42,631 nucleotides of DNA, taken from Mediterranea sp. An20 (lineage in GTDB: Bacteria > Bacteroidota > Bacteroidia > Bacteroidales > Bacteroidaceae). Location of the stretch: positions 1 through 42,631 of the forward strand of contig NZ_NFJV01000031.1 of assembly GCF_002160055.1 (NCBI RefSeq). The letters are read 5' to 3'. The position numbers and the translations under genes are program-made. This document shows positions 1-7,149 of the stretch, piece after piece; within the stretch, counting starts at the first letter, position 1, and each line of letters starts with the position of its first letter. The notes under the pieces were generated by a model, which was not told the DNA's origin, made no database searches, and worked only from the letters and a program-made list of their open reading frames with translations.

Positions 1-638
1 ATCTCTGCCGCTTCAAACAAACGGGTGAACACGCGTTCCTGCAAGGCGACGGGACGTTCCATCAGGCGGGAAAGGTTGCGGAGCACAAACAGCCACTTGT
101 CGAACATGGTTTCCAACTCAGACTCCGTCTTGTTGAACTTGGGCATCTCCAGGTAGACGAAGGTCAACTTGTCAAAGAATACATCTTTCGTGCGGGTGTC
201 CATCAGTTTCACCTCCCGGCGGTAATAGGAATCGGCACAATCATCCATCGTGAAGTTCAGGATGCCTATCACATAGACGGCTTTCAATCGGTAGTCCCAA
301 TCGTTGCCGCGACTAGCCTGCTCACGGATGGGGAAGGTGGCGTAGTACAGGCTGCGGTCCTTGAAGAACTGCTGCTCGCCCCGCTGCATCTCCACCAGGA
401 AACGTTCGCCTTTCTCGTTCGTGCAATATACGTCGAAAACGGCACGGCGCTCGACGGGCTGGTCAGACAAATGTTCCGTGTTGAGATACGTCACGTCCAT
501 GATCTGCTCGCGCTCCGGTAGCAACGCATTGAGGAAGCTGATTAGCAGTTCCTTGTTCAGTTCGGTTCCAAACAGCTTCTTGAAACCAAAGTCCGTATAG
601 GGATTGACAAAACGTTCTTGAAAACCTTCCGAGCCCAT
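1..638 (-). CDS. Rpn-family PD-(D/E)XK nuclease/transposase-like protein (partial)
   Basis: The gene reads leftwards from an ATG at 638 and runs off the left edge, so only the first 212 residues are visible. The N-terminus has NPYTDFGFKKLFG followed by a stretch around VFDVYCTNEKGERFLVEMQR. This is the layout of the Rpn/PDDEXK_2 family, in which D and ExQ residues form a PD-(D/E)XK nuclease core. Members are often annotated as putative transposases, and Escherichia coli Rpn proteins promote RecA-independent recombination. An A/G-rich stretch (AAGAAAGAA) precedes the ATG. The family is recognised by motif, without alignment. The C-terminal half lies outside the window, so intactness is unknown. 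Confidence 0.8.
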   Translation of the reverse strand, partial: MGSEGFQERFVNPYTDFGFKKLFGTELNKELLISFLNALLPEREQIMDVTYLNTEHLSDQPVERRAVFDVYCTNEKGERFLVEMQRGEQQFFKDRSLYYATFPIREQASRGNDWDYRLKAVYVIGILNFTMDDCADSYYRREVKLMDTRTKDVFFDKLTFVYLEMPKFNKTESELETMFDKWLFVLRNLSRLMERPVALQERVFTRLFEAAE

Positions 639-664
639 CGTTCTTTCTTCTTTATCGGTTGATA

Positions 665-830
665 CCAAACACAGAGGCACGGAGACACAGAGTTTTTTGT
701 TTTCTTCTCCATAGCTCACAGAGTTAATTTCCCTTCTCTCGAATGCGGCGAAGCCGCGGACTCTGTGCCCTCCCGTCATTTTTACCGACAGACAGTTACA
801 GAACTTTGTGGCTCTGTGGCTCTGTGTTGG
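665..830 (+). repeat. MITE-like dispersed repeat, copy 1
   Basis: This 166-bp intergenic block starts with CCAAACACAGAGGCAC and ends with GTGGCTCTGTGTTGG, so its ends are inverted copies of each other. It contains no gene. Nearly the whole block recurs in inverted orientation at 7150-7310, including a shared interior around GAAGCCGCGGACTCTGTG and CCCTCCCGTCATTTTT. It fills most of the gap between the two PD-(D/E)XK genes; the rest of 639-913 shows nothing else. Confidence 0.7.
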
Positions 831-913
831 ATATAAATTAAATCTAATTGATTACTTATGTCCTGCAAATTAACGAATTCATCGGGGAAATTCCAAACGA
901 TGAAAGGCATTTT

Positions 914-2473
914 TCACTGCTCAATCTTCCAGTCGCTAATCGTCCGTTTCTCCCTGTCGAAATTGATGCCTACCTTGACGATGGGCAGCCCGCACAAGGC
1001 GAAACGTTCGGGATAATTCTTCAAATCTATCTGCTGCATCGCCGTTTCGGCGGTTTGGTCCAGCTTCAGTTCCACCACATAGAGGGTGTCTGCTGTGCGC
1101 AACACCATGTCCACCCGTCCATGAGGCGTGCGGACTTCCACATCCACGTACATGCCCAGCAGGCTGAAGATGACATATAGCAATTGCTGGTAATGGCCCT
1201 CGTAATTGGTATTTTCCGCATAGGGAACCGTAGCGAGGAACTGCTGCAGGTGCTGCAATGCCATATCCATGTTCCCCACACGGAGGGCACGGTACATATT
1301 TGCCACCATGTTCTTGCCTTCTATGCTTCGGTGAGGCAAATAAAGCGGGAGCAGGCTTTTTAACAGGCCGATGCGGACTTCCTTGTTGGGGAGGTCAAGC
1401 AGGTACTGTCCGGTAATCTCGTCACAATCCTTTATGGTGATGTAACCGCTCTGATAGAGCAGCGGGGTGATGTCGGTCATCCGTTCGGTGGGGGCATCAA
1501 AATCTTCCACCATCGTTTCACGGCCGCCTATTTCCTGGGGAGAGACATGGTATTTCCGGAGCATCTCAATCAGGTAGGTCGGCGTGCCGCTACCGAACCA
1601 GTAGGAATTCAACCGTCCTACGCTGAAGGTATTCAGCAGACTGAAGGGATTGTAGATGTCGGGCGATGGCCACGTGAAGTGATAGCCGTCGTAGTTGTCC
1701 TTCAACTGTTGCAGCGTCTCTTCGCGGCTCAGTTCCAGGCGGGAAGCCAGCACATCCAGGTCCTTGTCCATTTGCGTTTCCATCTCTTCCTGAGTGATGC
1801 CACAGACGGCGGCATATTCGGGCAGCATACTGATGTTCTGGATGTTGTTCAGTTCGCTGAAGATGCTCAGCTGCGAGAACTTGGTGATGCCGGTCAGGAA
1901 CACGAAGCGCAGGTAAGGGTCGCAAGCCTTCAGCGGACTGTAGAAGTTGCGCATCACGTTACGGAGCACGGGAAGGTCTTTCTCTTCGTGCATCACGTCC
2001 AGCAAGGGAGCATCGTATTCGTCAATGAGGACCACTACCCCTTTGCCGGTCTGTTTATAGGCACGCTGTATCAGACCCTCCAAGCGCTGGTTGGGCAGTA
2101 TGTCACCTTCACCGCGCCCGTATATCTGCTCATATTGCAGCAGCTTACGTTCTAATTCCAATACAAGCGCTTCCTTATCCGTATGTTTGGCCGTACTCAT
2201 GTCGAAATGCAGCACCGGATGCGGTGTCCATTCCGTCTCCGACTGTTCGATTGCCAAACCCTTGAACAATTCTTTCCGGCCTTCGAAATAGGCATGCAGC
2301 GTGCTGGTGAGCAGCGACTTGCCGAAGCGGCGGGGCCGGCTCAGAAACAGGTATTTGGAATTGCCGTGTGCCATGCGGTACACGTATTCTGTCTTGTCAA
2401 TGTACAGATATTGCTTGTTTACAAGCTCGGAAAATGTCTGTATCCCTATGGGGTAACGCCTTGGCTGTTCCAT
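914..2473 (-). CDS. AAA-ATPase-like / PD-(D/E)XK nuclease-like protein (DUF1703 type)
   Basis: A 519-residue protein of a family abundant in Bacteroidales: an N-terminal AAA-ATPase-like domain joined to a C-terminal PD-(D/E)XK nuclease-like domain. Near residue 45 it has a modified P-loop (RPRRFGKSLL), near residue 155 a Walker B-like segment (VVLIDEYDAPLLD), and close to the C-terminus the nuclease signature GRVDMVL followed by YVVELKL (D...ExK). Function is unknown, although association with mobile or defence DNA has been suggested for relatives. The open frame continues upstream to 2560, but the ATG at 2473 is chosen because the family begins near RRYPIGIQTF and a good promoter at 2504-2534 would make the longer start untranscribed. 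Confidence 0.85.
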   Translation of the reverse strand: MEQPRRYPIGIQTFSELVNKQYLYIDKTEYVYRMAHGNSKYLFLSRPRRFGKSLLTSTLHAYFEGRKELFKGLAIEQSETEWTPHPVLHFDMSTAKHTDKEALVLELERKLLQYEQIYGRGEGDILPNQRLEGLIQRAYKQTGKGVVVLIDEYDAPLLDVMHEEKDLPVLRNVMRNFYSPLKACDPYLRFVFLTGITKFSQLSIFSELNNIQNISMLPEYAAVCGITQEEMETQMDKDLDVLASRLELSREETLQQLKDNYDGYHFTWPSPDIYNPFSLLNTFSVGRLNSYWFGSGTPTYLIEMLRKYHVSPQEIGGRETMVEDFDAPTERMTDITPLLYQSGYITIKDCDEITGQYLLDLPNKEVRIGLLKSLLPLYLPHRSIEGKNMVANMYRALRVGNMDMALQHLQQFLATVPYAENTNYEGHYQQLLYVIFSLLGMYVDVEVRTPHGRVDMVLRTADTLYVVELKLDQTAETAMQQIDLKNYPERFALCGLPIVKVGINFDREKRTISDWKIEQ

Positions 2474-2503
2474 GTTGTTGAAGTTTTTTCGGGTTCTGTA
2501 GCA

Positions 2504-2534
2504 CAAAGATAATGAAAACGGTTGAGACGACCAA
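2504..2534 (-). promoter_or_regulatory. Bacteroidales promoter for the AAA-ATPase-like gene
   Basis: On the minus strand a -33 TTG (2532-2534) is followed after 20 bp by TATCTTTG (2504-2511), matching the TTG/TAnnTTTG consensus. Transcription would begin a few bases downstream, about 25 nt before the ATG at 2473. Confidence 0.75.
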
Positions 2535-2557
2535 TCTTTTTGCGTGAATTCATCCTT

Positions 2558-2641
2558 CACATAAACCTTAGGTTTAGTGTGCTAACTCTAAGGTTTATCG
2601 TACTAACCCTTAGTTTGAGCGTGCTAACCCTTTACATGCTC
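2558..2641. repeat. 21-bp tandem repeat array A
   Basis: About four degenerate 21-bp units, with clear boundaries at 2579, 2600 and 2621, each contain G(T/C)(G/A)CTAAC or a close variant followed by a T-rich half. The same period and GCTAA core occur at 2896-2958 and 29166-29249. No gene covers the array. Confidence 0.6.
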
Positions 2642-2668
2642 TTTTTATATAAAAGAACCGTGCCGTCC

Positions 2669-2788
2669 GTGACAGACGTGACAGTGGTTTTGCAACTTTC
2701 TCTGCGTATATACGTAATATAAGATTATAAAAACGTTTCTCGCGTACATACGCGTAAAAAGTTATAAAAGTACTGTCACAACTGTCAC
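2669..2788. repeat. 120-bp imperfect palindrome
   Basis: The left end carries GTGACAGACGTGACAGT (2669-2685) and the right end its inverted counterpart (2772-2788; 15 of 17 positions match). The similarity extends inward for roughly 45 bp per arm, through GTTTTGCAACTTT against TTTTATAACTTT and CGTATATACG against CGTATGTACG. It is AT-rich and non-coding. Together with the 21-bp arrays on either side it accounts for most of the 438-bp gap between 2535 and 2972. Confidence 0.6.
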
Positions 2789-2895
2789 GCCGCCGGTGCA
2801 GAGCTTACCTTAAACGGCTAAGGATCAATCTCATCCAAGTGCTTCCTTTCGTCCGAACTCAGCAGGGTGTCGCGGTAAACATCCGTAACCACGTT

Positions 2896-2958
2896 TGCCA
2901 AATGCCGTTTGAGCCGGCTAAAATGGCATTTGAGCGTTCTAAAATGCCATTTTAGGAT
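2896..2958. repeat. 21-bp tandem repeat array B
   Basis: Three 21-bp units begin at 2896, 2917 and 2938; the central one starts GCTAAAATGGCATTTGAGCG. The array sits just past the stop codon of the small gene at 2973-3347, at the downstream end of the capsule-like operon. A short segment without a gene (2789-2895) precedes it. Confidence 0.6.
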
Positions 2959-2972
2959 ACGCGGATAGCAGT

Positions 2973-3347
2973 TTATGCTTTTCTGTTTTTCACTTTCTCC
3001 ATATCCTCCAGGAACCACTCCAGCTTTTTCTCCCTCCATTGCCGGTACCGTCCCATGTCTACATGGGGTGCCGGGAGCGTCATCCTTTCCAGGCGTTGGC
3101 TGCAGGCCGGAAGGTCTTTTCTGTGGACACAGGCTGCGAGGACCGGGTGGGGCACCTCCCTGATCCGGAGCGGTATGATGCTGGCACCTGTGCACCGGCA
3201 TGCCAGTTGGAAGGCGGAAGTCTCGAAAGCCACCCAGTATGTGCCGAGGCTGTACAGGTACATCGCTTCCCGGTTTCCGTCCTCCTTCCTCAGGATGGGA
3301 CGAATTTCGTTTTGTATCAGTTGTTTCAGGTTGTATCCGGATGGCAT
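2973..3347 (-). CDS. Small hypothetical protein at the end of the capsule-like operon
   Basis: A 124-residue, basic, soluble-looking protein without signal peptide or membrane segment. I do not recognise a family. It contains several cysteines (LACRCTG, AACVHRKDLPAC) and a Lys/Glu/Arg-rich C-terminus. It starts 13 bp after the stop of the sugar transferase on the same strand, so the two are almost certainly cotranscribed. That context suggests, but does not show, a role in surface polysaccharide production. The ATG at 3347 is the only reasonable start. Confidence 0.65.
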   Translation of the reverse strand: MPSGYNLKQLIQNEIRPILRKEDGNREAMYLYSLGTYWVAFETSAFQLACRCTGASIIPLRIREVPHPVLAACVHRKDLPACSQRLERMTLPAPHVDMGRYRQWREKKLEWFLEDMEKVKNRKA

Positions 3348-3360
3348 GTCTGGTTGTATT

Positions 3361-4008
3361 TTAGAATTTCTTTCCGAATATGATGTTTCTGAAAGTCATC
3401 CAAAGGATTTTGAAATCGAACCACCAGGACCGGTGCTCCAAGTAGAACAGGTCATACCTCAGCCTGCGGAGCATCTTTTCGATGGTGTCCGTGTAGCCGT
3501 TGTAGAGTGTGGCGTAGGAGGTAACTCCCGGCCGTATCTGGTAGAGGTACCGATAGCGCGGGTCACGCTCCATTATCTGGTCGATGTAGAATTTCCGTTC
3601 CGGCCTTGGTCCGATGAACGCCATTTCCCCGATGAAGACGTTCCATAGTTGCGGCAGTTCATCCAGATGGTGTTCCCTGAGGAACTTCCCCACCTTTGTC
3701 AGCCGTGGGTCACATCCGCTTTTGTATAATGCCGGTCCGGACTTTTCCGCATCCAGCCTCATGCTTCTGAACTTGTAGATGTAGAATGGGCGTCCGAAAC
3801 GTCCGATGCGCTCCTGCTTGAAGATGGCCGGTCCGTGGTCCTCCTGTTTTACTGCTATGTAGCAAACCAGAAAGAGCGGTGCGAAAATGATCAGGGCTGT
3901 CAGTGCCAGGATGCAGTCGACAAACCGTTTTACATTCCGTTCAAACCCGTTCATTCCGTCCCGTATGAAGCGGTCGTCGTTCATGTTATTATTTTTTTCT
4001 TCTTTCAT
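3361..4008 (-). CDS. Initiating sugar transferase (polyprenyl-phosphate phosphoglycosyltransferase)
   Basis: A 215-residue bacterial sugar transferase of the small PglC/WcaJ catalytic-domain type. These membrane enzymes move a sugar-1-phosphate from a nucleotide sugar onto undecaprenyl phosphate, the first step of a polysaccharide repeat unit. Visible features are one hydrophobic segment at about residues 33-52, the YKFRSMR motif near residue 78, DELPQLWNV near 117 and GPRPER near 133. The length fits the minimal one-helix subclass; the large N-terminal region of WbaP-type enzymes is absent. A second ATG at 3984 is equally possible. No later-acting glycosyltransferase, flippase or polymerase follows in the operon. 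Confidence 0.9.
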   Translation of the reverse strand: MKEEKNNNMNDDRFIRDGMNGFERNVKRFVDCILALTALIIFAPLFLVCYIAVKQEDHGPAIFKQERIGRFGRPFYIYKFRSMRLDAEKSGPALYKSGCDPRLTKVGKFLREHHLDELPQLWNVFIGEMAFIGPRPERKFYIDQIMERDPRYRYLYQIRPGVTSYATLYNGYTDTIEKMLRRLRYDLFYLEHRSWWFDFKILWMTFRNIIFGKKF

Positions 4009-4059
4009 TGTGGAGTCATTAAAGAGGATTTATAGAGATTGTATTCAAGGGCTTCCTAT

Positions 4060-4662
4060 CTATTCCGGCAGGTTCCACCGTTTCATTTCCCGTTCAGCGT
4101 TGCTGTATTTTTTCTGTCCCATCCGGCAAAGCCTGTCAGCGGTTTTCTGTGCCTCTTCGGGTTTGAATGGGATTGCGTTTCCTTCGGTGCAGAGTGTGTA
4201 CCATCGTTCCAGCACGGGTACGGAATGCTTGGACAGGTTGTGGATGCGTTTTGCATAGCAGGCGTAAGCTCTGCGTATGTCCGCGTCCCGCGAATGGTCG
4301 AGCAGCATGTAGGATATTCGGTTCATCACCTCGATTCGCTCCAGGGCTTCGGGGATGGTGATGCCCTGCCAGAGTCCGTCCGGTGTGAGGGAGTCTACCC
4401 ATTCATCGGCCGTTTGGGTGAGGTAGGCATACCATTCGTCGTCCCGTTCGGCGTGCGACAGGTAGAAGTAGCAGGTCAGGCAACGGCACAGTGCTGTCCG
4501 CACCATCCCGTTGTTTCGTGCCGTTGCGAAGCTTCCTTCCACGGCCCGTTCTGCAGCCTCATACCAGCGTTCCATCCGGCGGAAGTCCACGATGAGTGAG
4601 TCCTTTCCCATGCGGTCGTATGCTGCGCACAGGCGGCGCAGGGTGGGGAGCGGGGTAAACAT
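4060..4662 (-). CDS. Hypothetical protein in the upxZ position
   Basis: A 200-residue, mostly helical, soluble protein lying between upxY and the sugar transferase. In Bacteroides capsule operons the second gene is usually upxZ, whose product inhibits UpxY proteins of other loci. This protein has the same position and a similar helical character (LRRLCAAYDRMGKDSL near the start, ALCRCLTCYFYLSHAE in the middle), but I cannot confirm membership of the UpxZ family and it is longer than the UpxZ proteins I recall (about 160 residues). The open frame extends upstream to 4824 inside upxY. The ATG at 4662 is chosen because it leaves a normal 25-bp spacing after the upxY stop. Confidence 0.7.
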   Translation of the reverse strand: MFTPLPTLRRLCAAYDRMGKDSLIVDFRRMERWYEAAERAVEGSFATARNNGMVRTALCRCLTCYFYLSHAERDDEWYAYLTQTADEWVDSLTPDGLWQGITIPEALERIEVMNRISYMLLDHSRDADIRRAYACYAKRIHNLSKHSVPVLERWYTLCTEGNAIPFKPEEAQKTADRLCRMGQKKYSNAEREMKRWNLPE

Positions 4663-4687
4663 ATTGAATATTTGTATCTTTATATCG

Positions 4688-5263
4688 TTATACCAGTTTG
4701 ATATACTCCGGTTCCACTTCCACTGCTGCAGCCAGGAGCATGGGTATTTCCACGAGCAGCCTTTTGTGTTTTGATCCCCGGACGGTGACCAGTGTCCCCG
4801 TGTATCCGTCCAGTGGTCCTCCAATGATTCGTATTTTTCTGTCCCGCATGTCCGGTGTGATTTCTTCCGGGGTATAATACCTGGGCGACTGTGTACTTTC
4901 CACGGCCCGTATGAACCTCTCCATCTCCCGGTCCCTGACCGTCATGGGTTCCCTCCAGGTGTTCCTCAGGTACCGGTATTGGAAAGTCCGTATCCGCTCC
5001 ACCAGGGGGTCAATCACTTCCCTTGTGTCGTACACGAATATCAGGTCCTGTATATAGGGCACCAGTCTGGGCTGCCGTTTTCCGTTTGCAGTGGCCATCA
5101 GCCAGACCATCGGCGTGAAATGCCGGATGTTTTTTTCCCTCAGCATTTCTCGTGCCGGCAGTTTGGCATTGCTCCGGCTCAGGTCCCGCATCACGAACCA
5201 TTGCCTGTGGCCTGTTCCCGCCTGGTTGTCGGCCGGAATCTTTATGCCCGTTGTGGCTTCCAT
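4688..5263 (-). CDS. upxY: UpxY-family transcription antiterminator (NusG-like)
   Basis: A 191-residue NusG paralogue of the UpxY type. These proteins bind elongating RNA polymerase and prevent early termination in the 5' leader of their own capsule operon. The N-terminal NusG domain begins near QWFVMRDLSRSN (about residue 21) and includes FTPMVWLM; a KOW-like C-terminal segment is visible as IRIIGGPLDGYTGTLVTV (about residues 145-162). The start is the ATG at 5263; an in-frame TTG at 5275 is less likely. It is the first gene of the operon, with about 150 bp of leader between it and the invertible segment at 5413-5622, where a UpxY recognition site would be expected. The chromosomal locus letter is unknown. 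Confidence 0.88.
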   Translation of the reverse strand: MEATTGIKIPADNQAGTGHRQWFVMRDLSRSNAKLPAREMLREKNIRHFTPMVWLMATANGKRQPRLVPYIQDLIFVYDTREVIDPLVERIRTFQYRYLRNTWREPMTVRDREMERFIRAVESTQSPRYYTPEEITPDMRDRKIRIIGGPLDGYTGTLVTVRGSKHKRLLVEIPMLLAAAVEVEPEYIKLV

Positions 5264-5412
5264 TTTTCGTTTCAAGACAATTTTATCAATCCTGCAGACG
5301 GTTGTAATCTGCAGATACCCAAACGGTTATTTCGGGCTCCTGAAAAAGTTCCGGCATCAGCCCGACCGGTATTTCCCGTTGTGCGACGGTCATGTGTACA
5401 ACTATTGTTGCA

Positions 5413-5437
5413 GTACATCTCTTCGTAGGAGATGTAC
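5413..5437 (+). repeat. Left inverted repeat of the invertible promoter
   Basis: A 25-bp sequence, GTACATCTCTTC followed by GTAGGAGATGTAC, itself nearly palindromic. Its inverted partner at 5598-5622 differs at one position. These are the presumed crossover sites for a site-specific invertase, which is not encoded in this window. Confidence 0.85.
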
Positions 5438-5560
5438 GATTTGTTATAACCGTATGGAAATCAGATAGTAGAAAGGGGAAAGGCAGAAGGGAATGCTAAA
5501 CAAGACCAACAATGCTAAACAAAAAAATAAACAGAATTTGATTTTTAAATGTCCTGGAAG

Positions 5561-5590
5561 TTGCTCTAATCAATATTTTGCCTAACTTTG
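5561..5590 (+). promoter_or_regulatory. Promoter inside the invertible segment
   Basis: TTG at 5561-5563, a 19-bp spacer, and TAACTTTG at 5583-5590: a full match to the Bacteroidales consensus. In the present orientation it would give a transcript running into 5623 onward, antisense to the 3' end of the glycosyltransferase gene. Confidence 0.8.
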
Positions 5591-5597
5591 CACCGCG

Positions 5598-5622
5598 GTA
5601 CATCTCCTACGAAGAGATATAC
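5598..5622 (-). repeat. Right inverted repeat of the invertible promoter
   Basis: The inverted partner of 5413-5437, GTACATCTCCTAC followed by GAAGAGATATAC, with one mismatch. The next 270 bp (5623-5896) hold no gene I can support; short open frames exist there but none resembles a known protein. Confidence 0.85.
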
Positions 5623-5896
5623 CTATTCGTACAACACAAAGCCTCCATGAAGCAGTGTATGGATGGCGGTTCTGAACCTCCAGTTTTTCCCATCTTGTTT
5701 TTCTTTTTGTCTACGGCATAGTAAGGGTGCGTCTGGCACGCAAGGAAGCATCGGCTTGCACCTTGCAGGCGGTACACACCACTCTAATCCCGTTCTTGAA
5801 ATGGAAATTCCCAAAGGCGAGGGCCAGAAACACAGTCGGGCACCCTGACAGCAGCAGGATGCCCGAACAAATAATAGTGTGGAATTTGGAAAGCGC

Positions 5897-7069
5897 TTAT
5901 TTCCTCATAAATTCGCTCTTATTCCGGAAAGCGCAACAGAGTTTCCAGCGCAGGGACTGCAGGGGTTGAAGCAGGTCGAAGACGGGAAGTGTGAAGTAAT
6001 AGCGCCGTTCTTCGCCCAAAGCCCGTGCATTATGGTTGATGACATACAACTGGAGAGCCAGACGGAGGAAGAATGCAGTCAAAGCCACGGCTGCCATCAG
6101 CCATTGCTGCAGGAGGATGCCCATGACAAGAGCCGTCAGCCATGACAGATGGAACAACAGGCGGGTCAGCGTCTCCAGACCGGCGGCATATCGTTGGGTA
6201 CCTTTGTAAAAACGGGCTGTAGAGGCATAGCCTATTTTCTCTTCCCGCCAGTCTTTGGCACGGGCGCAGGGTGTGCGGCGCACCACCGAGGCGGTGTCAA
6301 TCTCTACGCGTGTATTTTCGCCCATAGCCACTTGGTTGATGAAAAGGTCGTCGTCGCCGCGCACCAGGTTGAGGTATTCTGAAAAACCTTTGTTTTGATA
6401 AAACAGTTCCTTGCGGTAGGCCAGGTTGCCACCCAATCCCATGTAAGGGTGCCCGCCGAGAGCGAAACCTAGATAGCGGATGGCTTGGAACAGATTATCG
6501 TAAGCAATACGTTTGTGCAGCCATCCTTTTCCCCTGGCATAGCCGACGTGTCCCAGCACTATTTGAGTGGAGGGGGTGAAGTTACGTGCCAGCAGGCGGA
6601 GCCATTGGTTGCTTTCAGGGTGGCAGTCGGGTTCGGTCATCACCAGCCAGTCGTATTTGGCAGCCCGTATGCCCAGAGTGAGTCCCAGCTTCTTGTGGCT
6701 GATGTATCGGGATGAATTAGGCACGAAGCTGTGGTAGAGGTGGGGATACGATTCGCGGAGTTGGGTCAGATAGTCGGCTGTGCCGTCATCGGTTCCGTCT
6801 GTAATGACAATGACTTCGAAGCGCGGATAGTCTTGTGATAAGATGGAGGTCAGGTTGGCACGGAGATATTCGCAAGCTTCGCGGGCGTATATGACAACAG
6901 ACAGTGGAGGGTATTCCGTGGCAAAAGATATGTCACCTTGCCTTGCGGCTTTGGCATGACGGGGTATACGCAGGTAGAGGCAGGCGTAATAGAGTGCCTG
7001 AATGAGCAGAAGACCACCCAGCGTGGCCAGTAGAAGTGTTTCGTTTTTGTCGAAAGTGAAAGCTTCCAT
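5897..7069 (-). CDS. Membrane-anchored family 2 glycosyltransferase
   Basis: A 390-residue GT2-like enzyme. It has an N-terminal membrane helix (about residues 10-32), a GT-A domain from about residue 53 (PPLSVVIYAR), the nucleotide-sugar region VITDGTDDGT near residue 90, the metal-site candidate TEPDCHPES near 150, the acceptor-side segment GLGGNLAYRKELF near 212, and RGDDDLF near 238. Hydrophobic segments at about 310-350 probably anchor the C-terminus. The donor and product are unknown. It lies just outside the invertible promoter and has its own TAnnTTTG (TAAATTTG, minus strand, 7097-7104). It is therefore not clearly part of the phase-variable operon, though it could act in the same or a general surface-glycan pathway. 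Confidence 0.88.
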   Translation of the reverse strand: MEAFTFDKNETLLLATLGGLLLIQALYYACLYLRIPRHAKAARQGDISFATEYPPLSVVIYAREACEYLRANLTSILSQDYPRFEVIVITDGTDDGTADYLTQLRESYPHLYHSFVPNSSRYISHKKLGLTLGIRAAKYDWLVMTEPDCHPESNQWLRLLARNFTPSTQIVLGHVGYARGKGWLHKRIAYDNLFQAIRYLGFALGGHPYMGLGGNLAYRKELFYQNKGFSEYLNLVRGDDDLFINQVAMGENTRVEIDTASVVRRTPCARAKDWREEKIGYASTARFYKGTQRYAAGLETLTRLLFHLSWLTALVMGILLQQWLMAAVALTAFFLRLALQLYVINHNARALGEERRYYFTLPVFDLLQPLQSLRWKLCCAFRNKSEFMRK

Positions 7070-7096
7070 AGGATGATATTATGAGTAAGAGCGCTG

Positions 7097-7104
7097 CAAA
7101 TTTA
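7097..7104 (-). promoter_or_regulatory. Candidate -7 element of the glycosyltransferase gene
   Basis: TAAATTTG on the minus strand, 27 bp upstream of the ATG. It matches TAnnTTTG, but no TTG lies at the expected -33 spacing. Confidence 0.45.
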
Positions 7105-7149
7105 CAAAAAATCCGGAGATTGGTGCGGGTGCAGGACCATTTAGTTTCT

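Larger units (their letters stand above)
5413..5622. promoter_or_regulatory. Invertible promoter segment of the capsule-like operon, OFF orientation
   Basis: A 210-bp segment bounded by 25-bp inverted repeats (24 of 25 identical). Between them there is exactly one good Bacteroidales promoter, at 5561-5590 on the plus strand, which transcribes rightwards, away from upxY. No TAnnTTTG element is found on the other strand. Inversion would move the promoter's -7 box to about 5445-5452, reading toward upxY with a leader of roughly 175 nt. This is the arrangement of phase-variable capsule promoters in Bacteroides (DNA inversion catalysed by Mpi or locus-specific recombinases). Orientation is read directly; inversion itself is inferred. 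Confidence 0.85.

Noticed and set aside
2896..2958. The regularly spaced 21-bp repeats as a CRISPR array
   Set aside because: Units are directly adjacent with no unique spacers, and no cas genes are present.
2818..3201. A 127-codon frame reading through the 21-bp repeats into the small gene's sequence
   Set aside because: It runs in another frame of the supported 124-residue gene, and its protein-like part is just translation of the repeats.
5623..5896. Short open frames next to the right inverted repeat, considered as an invertase or leader gene
   Set aside because: They are about 60-80 codons, lack recombinase motifs and look non-coding.
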